Shown: in pieces, positions 8,955-16,623 of the stretch | Position numbering within the stretch: the first letter of the stretch is position 1 | Layout: each line of letters opens with the position of its first letter | Assembly (NCBI RefSeq): GCF_000746525.1 | Contig: NZ_CP009048.1 | Coordinates: forward strand, 3,341,501 to 3,405,500 | From: Pseudomonas alkylphenolica | GTDB lineage: Bacteria; Pseudomonadota; Gammaproteobacteria; Pseudomonadales; Pseudomonadaceae | DNA length: 64,000 bases | Reading direction: 5' to 3' | The notes under the pieces: generated by a model | What the model was told of the DNA's origin: nothing | Database searches by the model: none | Seen by the model: the letters and a program-made list of their open reading frames with translations, nothing else | Translations under genes and position numbers: made by a program

Positions 8955-9317
8955 ATGTTGCGATTCAAAGGTAAAAATTTGCGGCCTGTGCTGGCCGAGG
9001 CTATCGCTCACAAGGGCCGCCTCATCCTCGCCAAGGATCATGGGGTGTATTTCCTGGCCGAGTTCGGCGAGCGTACACCCGATGGGCAGCAAAAGATGCT
9101 GGCCTACGCCGTCGGCTGCGATCCTGACACCGATCCGTTCGATAACTGGTGGGAACTCGCCCGCACCGAGCTTGGCGGGGATGACTTCGGGGAGTATCTT
9201 GATCCCCACGATGCTGTCTTCACCCGCATCCTCAACAGTGAAGACGATCTTGAATTGTCGGCCACGCCGATACAGCTTTCGCTGCGAGCCGTTGCGTCCA
9301 AGCCAGGTAAAGGCTAG
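8955..9317 (+). CDS. DUF3085 family ICE protein
   Basis: 120 residues from ATG 8955, preceded by GGAGAT; an in-frame ATG at 8943 overlaps this ribosome site and is less likely. The sequence MLRFKGKNLRPVLAEAIAH, the WWELARTELGGDDFGEYLD segment and the small size match my memory of DUF3085 proteins, which occur in ICEs and plasmids of proteobacteria and have no assigned function. The product is soluble. A terminator follows at 9337. Confidence 0.75.
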   Translation: MLRFKGKNLRPVLAEAIAHKGRLILAKDHGVYFLAEFGERTPDGQQKMLAYAVGCDPDTDPFDNWWELARTELGGDDFGEYLDPHDAVFTRILNSEDDLELSATPIQLSLRAVASKPGKG

Positions 9318-9336
9318 CTCACCATCTGATCACAAA

Positions 9337-9357
9337 GCCTCCATCCGGGGGCTTTTT
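9337..9357 (+). terminator. Rho-independent terminator
   Basis: GCCTCC (9337-9342), loop ATCC, GGGGGC (9347-9352), then five T residues, 20 bp after the DUF3085 stop. Confidence 0.75.
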
Positions 9358-9460
9358 CTGAGCAGCGGCCATGTGACCGCATGCCTGTCTCTCGTTCCTT
9401 TCACAAGGAGCTCCCTCTACCGTCGGTGCCCGCCGGTACGCGAGCCTGGAGACAGCTCAC

Positions 9461-10304
9461 ATGCGCACCCCGTTCAAGATCGACCAACCCACCTGTATCA
9501 GTTTCAGCGACGGTCGCACCAGCGCCTACATGCTGTGGCAAGTGCTGCAAGCCAATGCGGGCCTGCCTGCGGATACCATGGTCTGCTTCGCCAACACCGG
9601 CAAGGATGTGGAGGCCACACTGCGTTTCGTGGCGCGAGTGCAGCGTACGGTGGCAGGTGTCAATCCAATGGCTCGAATACCGCGATGCGCTGCCCGGCTT
9701 CGCGGTGGTCGATCTCGCAAGCGTCAGCCGGCAAGGCGAACCCTTTGAGGCGCTAATCCGCAAGCGCCAGTACCTGCCCAACCCGGTAGCTCGGGGCTGC
9801 ACCACCTCCCTGAAGATCCGCGCGATGCACAAGTTCGTACGCAGCCTGGGCTGGACCGATTGGGACCAGTTCATCGGCATCCGGACTGACGAGCAGCGCC
9901 GCGTGACGAAGATCAGCGCGCGCGGCCATTCCACCGAGTCCAGCAGAAAGACAATGTGCATGCCGTTGGCCGAGGCTGGCGTGAGCGTGCGCGAGGTGAC
10001 TGCCTTCTGGCAGGCTCAGCCCTTCGACCTGGAATTGCTGACCGTGAACGGCCGCACGCTCGAAGGCAACTGCGACCTGTGCTTTCTCAAGCCACAGGGA
10101 CAGCGGCTGGCACTGATCAAGGCCAAACCAGAGTCCGCCGTCTGTTGGATGCGCATGGAGTCTTTGAATCTTGCCAGCAAACCCAGCGGCGCGCGCTTTC
10201 GCAACGATGGCCCGACCTACGCCGACCTGGCCCGATTCTCCGCCCACCAGCGCGACATGTTCGACTCCGACGAAGAGTCCATCGCCTGTTTTTGCGGCGA
10301 CTGA
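9461..10304 (+). pseudogene. phosphoadenosine-phosphosulfate reductase-like protein, frameshifted
   Basis: ATG 9461 opens MRTPFKIDQPTCISFSDGRT, with a PP-loop of the adenine nucleotide alpha-hydrolase fold, then FANTGKD. Near 9627-9635 the sensible frame shifts by +1 (GTGGCGCGAG has one G too many) and continues with ECSVRWQVSIQWLEYRD through CTTSLKIRAM and NCDLCFLKP to CFCGD, stop 10304. Joined, about 280 residues, matching ICE- and phage-borne PAPS reductase-like proteins, whose substrate is unknown. The PP-loop reads SFSDGRTS where SxGGxxS is usual, so a key Gly is replaced by Asp. The Cys pairs may bind a metal or cluster. Confidence 0.7.
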
Positions 10305-10383
10305 TCAATGGGAATACGCGCCAGTACCGATTTCCGGTAGCGGGGACATCGCACGGGTGCCACGCTACAGCCATGTTCTGCTG

Positions 10384-10450
10384 ACGTTGTCAGCGACATG
10401 CCCAGATAGCCATGATCTTCAAGGCTATGGCGCGGTTCCGTCCGCGTTGA
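10384..10450 (+). promoter_or_regulatory. leader RNA motif, copy B
   Basis: 67-nt segment nearly identical to copy C at 29960-30027. It contains TGTC-AGC-GACA, then ATAGCC / GGCTAT around a CTTCAA loop, then GCGCGG / CCGCGT. It starts 79 bp after the PAPS reductase-like gene and lies 174 bp before the DUF3577 start. The region 10305-10623 has no gene. Confidence 0.6.
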
Positions 10451-10623
10451 TCGATCCAGTTCGCACCCGGCATCCCAGATGCGAATGCCCATCGAGCCAT
10501 CGATGGTGATGCCAATCTAGTTGTACAGGATCTCAGGATCCATCGACCCACGCGGGGGTTACACACCTCCCGTCCGGGTCGGTGTGTCTCCGCACTCTTG
10601 TCCTTCAAGTCTGGAGATTCACC

Positions 10624-11175
10624 ATGACCACTTCATCCGAAAAAACCTTTTTCGATCTTCACATCACCGGCCTCGGTTATCTCAATCGCGTTCGCGAAGT
10701 GAAGCCAAAGAAAGGTGATCCGTTCCTGGCCTGCGATATCGCAGCGCTCAATGGTCCAAGCGACGACGTCTCGTACGTGCGTTTTGATACGCGCGTTTCG
10801 GGCTCGGAAGCACAAAATCTGGTTCGTCGCTGCATCGAGGCTGTCGAGGCTGAGAAGAAAGTGATGATCGGGTTCCGACTCAGCGACCTGTGGGCCGACA
10901 CGTTCACCTATTCCAAAGGTAAGCGTGCTGGCGAACAGGGCGTGAGCTTCAAGGCCCGCCTGTTGTTCATCAGTTGGATCAAAATCGACGGCGCTTTGGT
11001 TTACAAGGCCGAGCCGAAGTCGACCAAGGCCGATGAAAGCGAATCGCAAGCCCCAGCGGCTTCCGAAGCGCCTGTCAGCCAGGAAGCACCCGCTTCGGAA
11101 AGCTCCGAGCCTGTTGCAGAACCTGTCGACGAAGCCACCGATGCACAAACACCGGCACTGGCCGAGTCGTTCTGA
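10624..11175 (+). CDS. DUF3577 (STY4534-type) ICE replication-associated protein
   Basis: 183 residues from ATG 10624 with GGAG upstream. The first ~130 residues (FFDLHITGLGYLNRVREV, then KKGDPFLACDIAALNG and VSYVRFDTRVSG) match the DUF3577 family, small single-strand-binding-like proteins conserved next to topB and ssb genes in ICEs. The remaining 50 residues are a low-complexity tail rich in Ala, Pro, Ser and Glu. An OB-fold that binds single-stranded DNA or partner proteins during ICE processing is plausible. No disruption is visible. Confidence 0.8.
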   Translation: MTTSSEKTFFDLHITGLGYLNRVREVKPKKGDPFLACDIAALNGPSDDVSYVRFDTRVSGSEAQNLVRRCIEAVEAEKKVMIGFRLSDLWADTFTYSKGKRAGEQGVSFKARLLFISWIKIDGALVYKAEPKSTKADESESQAPAASEAPVSQEAPASESSEPVAEPVDEATDAQTPALAESF

Positions 11176-11202
11176 TCCGTAACGCCGGGGTGGTCCTTCG
11201 AT

Positions 11203-11221
11203 TCAACCCTCGTGGGGTTGA
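11203..11221 (+). promoter_or_regulatory. hairpin after the DUF3577 gene
   Basis: TCAACCC (11203-11209) pairs with GGGTTGA (11215-11221), 28 bp after the stop codon. No T run follows, so it may be an RNA processing or stability element rather than a terminator. Confidence 0.4.
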
Positions 11222-11328
11222 CTTCGGGCCGAAATAAGCCCCGGCCTTCCTTCGTTGCCTAAATGGCGTATCCATCCACATCGGTACGACCGACGTGCAG
11301 ATGGGCTTCTTCCTGCCAATTTTCGTCC

Positions 11329-11352
11329 AGCCCCTGCATCGCGGGGCTTTTT
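11329..11352 (+). terminator. Rho-independent terminator or leader attenuator
   Basis: AGCCCC (11329-11334), 8-nt loop, GGGGCT (11343-11348) followed by four more T residues. It sits 72 bp before the DUF932 start, so it could end upstream transcription or attenuate the downstream gene. Confidence 0.65.
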
Positions 11353-11423
11353 GTCCTATGCACTCGTGCTCGTCTGGCTCCTAGCCAGTCGTTGTCGGCT
11401 GCTCAATTTTCAAGGAGTTTGTC

Positions 11424-12251
11424 ATGCAACTTGCCTCTCGTTTTGCATCACGTTCCCCAGTGCTACGTGCTGATCATCCGCTGTCGGATGACCAGATCCA
11501 CGAAGTCGCCCCGTCCATATTCGCGGAAAACCCGCATAAAAGCCGTTCCGAACGGTACAGCTACATACCGACCTGCGCTGTACTGGCGAAACTACGCGAT
11601 GAAGGGTTCGAGCCCTTCATGGTATGCCAGACCCGCGTGCGTCACGAAGACCGTCGTGAATTCACCAAGCACATGCTCCGGCTTCGTCATGCGAGCCAGA
11701 TCAATGGCAAAGAGGCCAATGAAATTATCTTGCTCAATAGTCACGACGGCACGAGCAGCTATCAGATGCTGGCTGGCATGTTCCGCTTCGTCTGCCAAAA
11801 CGGTCTGGTGTGCGGCAACATCGTCGGCGACGTCCGTGTGCCTCACAAGGGCAACGTGACGGAACATGTCATCGAGGGCGCCTATGAAGTCCTGCGTGGC
11901 TTCGACCAGGTACAGGACTCCCACGAAGCCATGCGAGCTATCACGCTCGACGATGGCGAAGCAGAGGTCTTTGCGCGCTCGGCACTGATGCTCAAGTACG
12001 ACAGCCCGGACAAGGTGCTGCCGATCACTGAAAGCCAGGTGTTGGCGACACGCCGGTTCGATGACCAACGCACGGATCTGTGGTCGGTGTTTAACCGAGT
12101 ACAGGAAAATCTGGTCAAAGGAGGTCTGTCTAGTCGGACCACCAACGGTCGCCATCAACGCACACGCCCTGTGCAAGGCATCGACCAGAACGTGCGCCTC
12201 AATCGGGCGTTGTGGTTGCTGGCCGAAGGTCTGCGGCAACTCAAAGCTTGA
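11424..12251 (+). CDS. DUF932 family protein
   Basis: 275 residues from ATG 11424 after AAGGAG. The protein matches the DUF932/YfjQ-like family common on ICEs, plasmids and prophages: VLRADHPLSDDQI, RSERYSYIPTCAVLAKLRDE, HDGTSSYQMLAGMFRFVCQN and GLVCGN are the recognisable blocks. Function is not established; these proteins are often near recombination or anti-restriction genes. The frame is intact, unlike several neighbours. Confidence 0.85.
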   Translation: MQLASRFASRSPVLRADHPLSDDQIHEVAPSIFAENPHKSRSERYSYIPTCAVLAKLRDEGFEPFMVCQTRVRHEDRREFTKHMLRLRHASQINGKEANEIILLNSHDGTSSYQMLAGMFRFVCQNGLVCGNIVGDVRVPHKGNVTEHVIEGAYEVLRGFDQVQDSHEAMRAITLDDGEAEVFARSALMLKYDSPDKVLPITESQVLATRRFDDQRTDLWSVFNRVQENLVKGGLSSRTTNGRHQRTRPVQGIDQNVRLNRALWLLAEGLRQLKA

Positions 12252-12390
12252 CCGTACGCCGACTGCGCCCACTCCGGGCAGAGTCTGCGGTTCTCACACA
12301 TCGTTCCTGCCAGAGCGTTCTTCAATCCCCAAGGGGCTGTACTGGCCTCGCGGGCTGGTGCCGTCCCTGCTTCTTCGAAAGGACATCAGC

Positions 12391-12648
12391 ATGCCTCATG
12401 CATCCGTCATCCAACCGCTACTGCGCATCGACGAATACCCAGACCTGATGGCCGACGGCTGTGCTAGTGATGTTTGTCTGCCGGCAGCCCTCGTGCCGCC
12501 TCAATCCACAATCGGAAGCAACCGCCTGTTCAAGGGTAAGCGATCGATTTCTTCATCCCAAAGGAGCTTTACCATGAGCCTTCGATACCTTCCACGTCTG
12601 CGCTCCGCGCGGCCCTCCTCCGCCCCCAGGTTTCAAGCGGCCCCCTGA
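12391..12648 (+). CDS. possible small protein, uncertain
   Basis: ATG 12391 has AAAGGA ten bases upstream and opens MPHASVIQPLLRIDEYPDL. The frame stays open to 12648 only by running through the start and ribosome site of the next gene at 12574, so its true C-terminus is doubtful. It may be a short ICE protein whose stop has been lost, or a remnant of a longer one. No motif is visible. Confidence 0.3.
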   Translation: MPHASVIQPLLRIDEYPDLMADGCASDVCLPAALVPPQSTIGSNRLFKGKRSISSSQRSFTMSLRYLPRLRSARPSSAPRFQAAP

Positions 12649-12899
12649 AGCTCAGCGACAGAATGCAGTCGCTGGACAGCAAGGGACTGATTGCCCCCCA
12701 ACGCTTTCTGCATCGCCATTTGCACGGTGACTGGAGCGAACTTGATGAGGCTGAGTGCCTTGCCACCAGTGCTGTTCTTGAGTCCGGGGGCATTGGCCTC
12801 ACGCTATCAAGTGACGCCACGATTGGCGTGGGTGGTTATCACTGACGAGCAACGCCGTCTCATGATCATTCAATTACTCGTCGAGGCAGTTGCACCCTG
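12574..12899 (+). pseudogene. decayed paralogue of the adjacent small ICE protein
   Basis: ATG 12574 has an excellent AAAGGAG, but the first frame ends at 12648. Pieces in three frames (AALLRPQVSSG, then LIAPQRFLHRHLHGDWSELD, then RLAWVVITDEQRRLMIIQLL) line up in order with the intact protein at 12980 (MPFFQRHAHGDWGQVS, then SFYVVTREISLSIM, then ATMIRLL). At least two shifts are needed. I read it as a tandem duplicate that has decayed. Confidence 0.6.
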
Positions 12900-12979
12900 A
12901 AAGCCGACATTGTCGGTTTATCCACCTGTCGGGGCCCATCATCCCCAAGGGTGCTGCGGTCCTCAACAAGGAGACTTCC

Positions 12980-13288
12980 ATGGCACATTCATCCAGATAC
13001 CACCGCCGCCACTCCAAGCTGCTGTTTCCGGTTGGCGCGTTGATCTTCAGCAAGGGCGTCGATCGCCTGATGCGTGAAGGTCGCCTTGATCCAATGCCGT
13101 TCTTTCAACGTCATGCGCATGGCGACTGGGGCCAGGTTTCCGACGAGACCTGGTACGCCAACAGCGCCGCGCTGAAGATCGACGGGCAGCTCAATTCATT
13201 CTACGTGGTCACCCGCGAAATCAGCCTTAGCATCATGTCCGAGGCCGACCGCAGTGCCACCATGATCCGGCTACTGTCAGAACGCTGA
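12980..13288 (+). CDS. small conserved ICE/plasmid protein
   Basis: 102 residues from ATG 12980 with AAGGAG upstream. The protein contains an HGDWG motif in FFQRHAHGDWGQVSDE, and the decayed copy just upstream keeps HGDW as well. It resembles short proteins often labelled plasmid-related in proteobacterial ICEs. Function unknown. It is followed by a GC-rich leader for the pilL operon. Confidence 0.65.
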   Translation: MAHSSRYHRRHSKLLFPVGALIFSKGVDRLMREGRLDPMPFFQRHAHGDWGQVSDETWYANSAALKIDGQLNSFYVVTREISLSIMSEADRSATMIRLLSER

Positions 13289-13463
13289 GGCCGCTCTTGC
13301 GATTATCTACCGACTTCCGGTCGCCAGTACCGGTCAGTCACTTTTTTCACCGCCCGGGGGCCTAACTCGGCCCCTGTCCCCCTTGGCCTAAGGCAGAGTT
13401 TCCGAGCGAGGCCAAAGGCATGATCAATCTGGTGACTCGGCGAATCCTATTGTTTGCTGATAC

Positions 13464-13512
13464 ACCGACCTTGTGAGGCGATGGTGTCGGTTCCACGCTC
13501 CAGAGAACCGAC
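13464..13512 (+). promoter_or_regulatory. alternative-hairpin leader before pilL
   Basis: Three short segments can pair in two exclusive ways: ACCGAC (13464-13469) with GTCGGT (13486-13491), or GTCGGTTC (13486-13493) with GAACCGAC (13505-13512). The second hairpin ends three bases before ATG 13515 and would block the start region. No clear Shine-Dalgarno is present outside it. The arrangement resembles a translational switch at the head of the T4SS operon. Confidence 0.4.
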
Positions 13513-13514
13513 CG

Positions 13515-14099
13515 ATGCCAGCATTCAGCCAAAATCACCCCAGCAGGGTCTTACTCTGCCTACTGATGACAGCCGCTCTGGCCAGTTGCACGACGGCATC
13601 CGCTCCGACTCCACCCACTCCGGTTGAACCCGCAGAGAAAGGTCCCAGCGCGTCCGCGCGCGGGGTGCCGGAGTTCATCTCAGTGGTGCGTTATGGCCGG
13701 TACACCCTGGTCGAGTTGGCTCCGGTATCAGCGCAACAGGACCTGCTGCTTCAGGTCGTCGACGTGACCGTTCCCGGCACACGCACAGCCACCGTTGGGG
13801 ACGCCCTGCGTCATGTCCTGCTCCGTTCTGGCTACCAGTTGTGTTCCAGCAGTGATATCGCAGCGCTGAATGCGCTCCCGCTACCGGCTTCGCACTACCG
13901 ACTGGGCCCGCTGTTGTTGCGTGATGCCCTGCTCACACTGGCCGGTCCTGCCTGGGATCTGGAGGTCGACGACGGCGCACGCCGGATCTGCTTCACACGC
14001 GCAGTGCAGCCCACCACCGGTAGTGCACTTCCCCAATCCGGGCCGGTATCCCCTGTCGACATAGCGCGGCCTCCATTGAAAACGGAGGCCAGGCCATGA
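13515..14099 (+). CDS. pilL: PilL-like lipoprotein of the ICE T4SS region
   Basis: 194 residues; family TIGR03748 (PilL of PFGI-1-class ICEs). A lipoprotein signal with lipobox ALASC (Cys about residue 27) precedes a Pro-rich linker. The core (FISVVRYGRYTLVELAP, VGDALRHVLLRSGYQL, LPLPASHYRLGPLLLRDAL, LAGPAW) is typical of the PilL N-terminal domain, thought to act at the outer membrane in pilus or mating-pair function. ATG 13515 was chosen because it gives the lipoprotein signal directly; an upstream ATG at 13473 would add a charged extension. Its stop overlaps the next start by 4 bp. Confidence 0.85.
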   Translation: MPAFSQNHPSRVLLCLLMTAALASCTTASAPTPPTPVEPAEKGPSASARGVPEFISVVRYGRYTLVELAPVSAQQDLLLQVVDVTVPGTRTATVGDALRHVLLRSGYQLCSSSDIAALNALPLPASHYRLGPLLLRDALLTLAGPAWDLEVDDGARRICFTRAVQPTTGSALPQSGPVSPVDIARPPLKTEARP

Positions 14100-14752
14100 G
14101 GGGATTTCAATCCACCCCAGGCGACTCCCACAGCATGCTGTTGCGTGCGGCCAGCATCGCATGGCTGATCCTGATTAGCGCAGCCACGATCGTCAACCAC
14201 GTCTCGCTGTCGAGTCTGGCCACCCAGACCAGCGCCAGCGCTCAGGGCAGCCAGGTTGTTACCTTGGAAGCCCGGCTGACTGATCTGAGCCAGCGCCTCG
14301 ATGCCCTGCTAAAACTGCCTGTTGCCTTGACACAAGCCCGTTATGAGACTGATAGCAAAACACTTGAGCAACGAATGACCGCCATCGAAATCGGACTCGA
14401 GCAGCGTCTGACAGCAGCCAGCCTGTCTTCCCTGGAAACACGCATCGACCAGTTGACCACCCGTCTGGACAAACCCAACCAGACGACTCCAGTACCGGTG
14501 CGCAGCCGTGTGACACACCCGACAAAGCCGACCCAAGCAGCGGACCTACCTTTTACGGTTATGGGGATCGAGCTTCGCGGCGACGAACGATTTCTGTCGA
14601 TCCTGCCAACCGGCAATGCCGCCTTTTCCGAAATGCGCGTCCTGCGTCCCGGTGAGACCGACAGCGGCTGGCGTCTGCAAGCCATCGATGGCCAGACCGC
14701 CGTGTTCCAGCGCGAGAACGACGGTCAGACGCATCGATTGACGCTGCCATAG
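14096..14752 (+). CDS. inner-membrane coiled-coil protein of the T4SS region
   Basis: 218 residues, overlapping pilL by ATGA. One N-terminal membrane segment (LLRAASIAWLILISAATIV, about residues 13-31) is followed by a coiled coil (about 45-110, LEARLTDLSQRLDALL), a Pro/Thr linker and a small C-terminal domain ending in a VFQRENDGQTHRLTLP strand pair reminiscent of PilP-like or pilus-associated SH3-type modules. This layout fits a periplasm-facing structural protein bridging inner and outer membrane parts. No family number is recalled with confidence. Confidence 0.75.
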   Translation: MRGFQSTPGDSHSMLLRAASIAWLILISAATIVNHVSLSSLATQTSASAQGSQVVTLEARLTDLSQRLDALLKLPVALTQARYETDSKTLEQRMTAIEIGLEQRLTAASLSSLETRIDQLTTRLDKPNQTTPVPVRSRVTHPTKPTQAADLPFTVMGIELRGDERFLSILPTGNAAFSEMRVLRPGETDSGWRLQAIDGQTAVFQRENDGQTHRLTLP

Positions 14753-14761
14753 GGGCTCCGG

Positions 14762-15499
14762 ATGAACAGCAATCTTGTTTTCCGCGCTTTAACGCTGAGC
14801 CTGATCGCCTTCTTTAACTCTCCGGTGATCGCACAGAACGCTCTCACGATTGCCTCCACCGTCGCGCCCAGCGAGGAACAAACAGCGACCTCACGCGTCA
14901 GCGATGAACAACAGGCTCGTGACTGGGGGTTGCGCACGGAGGAATGGGCTCGCTATCGCCAATTAATGCAGGGACCGCTGGGCATCTTTTCGCCCAACCT
15001 CGACCCATTGACCGCACTCGGCATCGAAGCGCGCTCCGAGGAAGAACGCGACCGCTATGCCGAGTTGCAGGTCCAGGTTGAAGCCCGCCGCGTCGAAAAG
15101 ACGCTGGCATACCAGCGGGCCTACGACACCGCCTGGCAACGTCTACACCCGGGCATGCAACGTATCACCCTGCCCGGCCATACTTCAGGCAATTCCTCCA
15201 CCACCGCCAACAGCACCGACCGCATCGCCGTGTTCATCAAGGACGGCTGCGCGCCCTGTGGCCTGGCGGTTCAGCAGTTGCTGGTATCCGATGTCGGCTT
15301 CGACCTCTACATGGTTGGCAGCCGCGCCAACGACGCGCTCATTCGCGACTGGGCAAAACGCGCTAGTATCAATCCAGATCGCGTACGCAACGGTTCAATC
15401 ACGCTCAACCACGATGCCGGTCGCTGGCTGTCTTTGGGCCTGCCGGGGGACCTGCCTGCCGTTGTGCGACAGGTCAGTGGCCAATGGCAACGGCAGTGA
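14762..15499 (+). CDS. TIGR03759-type ICE protein, thioredoxin-like
   Basis: 245 residues with an N-terminal signal peptide (cleavage near VIAQ). It matches the TIGR03759/PFL_4693 family. The N-terminal half has RDWGLRTEEWARYRQLMQG; the C-terminal half carries a CAPCG motif (DGCAPCGLAVQQLL) like a thioredoxin-fold protein, consistent with a periplasmic disulphide or scaffold role in T4SS assembly. It overlaps the transglycosylase gene by 16 bp, implying translational coupling. Confidence 0.85.
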   Translation: MNSNLVFRALTLSLIAFFNSPVIAQNALTIASTVAPSEEQTATSRVSDEQQARDWGLRTEEWARYRQLMQGPLGIFSPNLDPLTALGIEARSEEERDRYAELQVQVEARRVEKTLAYQRAYDTAWQRLHPGMQRITLPGHTSGNSSTTANSTDRIAVFIKDGCAPCGLAVQQLLVSDVGFDLYMVGSRANDALIRDWAKRASINPDRVRNGSITLNHDAGRWLSLGLPGDLPAVVRQVSGQWQRQ

Positions 15500-16065
15500 C
15501 CCGCTGGCGTCATCGGCTCGTGGTACTGGGGTGGATGGCCATCATCGTCCCCGTCAGCGCGCAGGACGTACCGCCTCCGGCGTATCAGATCGCCGCGCAG
15601 CAGGCTGGCATTCCCTCAACGGTGCTGTATGCAGTGGCGCTGCAGGAGAGCGGGCTGCAACGCGATGGCCGGCTGGTGCCGTGGCCCTGGACCCTGAATG
15701 TGGCGGGCGCGCCGCACCGTTTCAGTTCCCGCGCCAAAGCCTGTGCGGGTCTGCAAAAGGCGCTGCGGGAGGTTCCCCCCACACGGGTCGACGCCGGCCT
15801 CGGCCAGGTCAATCTGGGTTATCAGAAGCACCGCTACCCGCAGCCCTGCGATCTGCTCGACCCGTATCGCAACCTCGCTATCGCAGCGGAAATTCTGCGC
15901 GAACAGCACACCGACGGCGAGGACTGGCTGCTCGCCATTGGACGCTATCACCGTCCGGCAGGAGGGGTAGCGGCCGCCCGCTACCGCTCGAGTGTGCACA
16001 AGCACCTGCAGCGCGTGCTCGGCGGCGCCCTCGCTGAAAACTCCCTCAGGAGAACACCACTATGA
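15484..16065 (+). CDS. lytic transglycosylase of the conjugation machinery
   Basis: 193 residues. The signal peptide (about residues 1-26) indicates export to the periplasm. The SLT fold is clear: ALQESG holds the catalytic Glu, followed by GLGQVN and the C-terminal IGRYHRP block. Such VirB1-like enzymes open gaps in peptidoglycan for T4SS assembly. It begins inside the previous gene and ends with an ATGA overlap onto the next, so it belongs to the same operon. Confidence 0.9.
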   Translation: MATAVTRWRHRLVVLGWMAIIVPVSAQDVPPPAYQIAAQQAGIPSTVLYAVALQESGLQRDGRLVPWPWTLNVAGAPHRFSSRAKACAGLQKALREVPPTRVDAGLGQVNLGYQKHRYPQPCDLLDPYRNLAIAAEILREQHTDGEDWLLAIGRYHRPAGGVAAARYRSSVHKHLQRVLGGALAENSLRRTPL

Positions 16066-16613
16066 AGCTCCATTCTCCTCTACGAATCGCCGCCCCATCG
16101 CTGTTCGGCCTGCTATGCCTGGCCACCGGGGGAGCGCTCGCAGACGCCACCTCGTTGATCGTGGTCGAAGACCGTGGCGGTGTTTCGGCATGGCCCTACT
16201 ACCAATCACTGAATCTACGACCACGCCAGGACCAGCCGTTAGCCCCTTCCCTCGCCGCACCTCATCCGTCACAGCAACGTTTCAGCGAAACAGACATGCT
16301 GCCGGTTCGTTCCGGACGCCTGTCGCCGGGGGAGGAGCCGCGCAGGGTCATCCAGGCCCCCGGGCTGCGGCCAATGTTTCTGATCGGCGATGACGACCGC
16401 TCGCGCCAATGGTTACGCGAGCGTGCAGTAATCCTGGGCGAATTGAATGCGGTCGGCCTGGTCGTCAACGTGGCATCTGCCGACGCCCTTGCCACCTTGC
16501 GCGGGCTGGTCCCGGGCCTGACACTGTCGCCGGTATCGGGCGACGATCTTGCTGAACGCCTGGGGTTGCGCCATTACCCCGTACTGGTCACTGCCACCGG
16601 CATTGAGCAGTGA
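16062..16613 (+). CDS. TIGR03765-type ICE protein
   Basis: 183 residues with a signal peptide (cleavage near ALADA, about residue 29). It matches the TIGR03765/PFL_4695 family, always found directly before the coupling protein gene in these ICEs. The region LIVVEDRGGVSAWPYY and the C-terminal HYPVLVTATGIEQ are characteristic. Periplasmic location is likely; the precise role is unknown. It overlaps the transglycosylase gene by 4 bp and ends 10 bp before traD. Confidence 0.85.
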   Translation: MKLHSPLRIAAPSLFGLLCLATGGALADATSLIVVEDRGGVSAWPYYQSLNLRPRQDQPLAPSLAAPHPSQQRFSETDMLPVRSGRLSPGEEPRRVIQAPGLRPMFLIGDDDRSRQWLRERAVILGELNAVGLVVNVASADALATLRGLVPGLTLSPVSGDDLAERLGLRHYPVLVTATGIEQ

Positions 16614-16623
16614 GCCACTCGCC

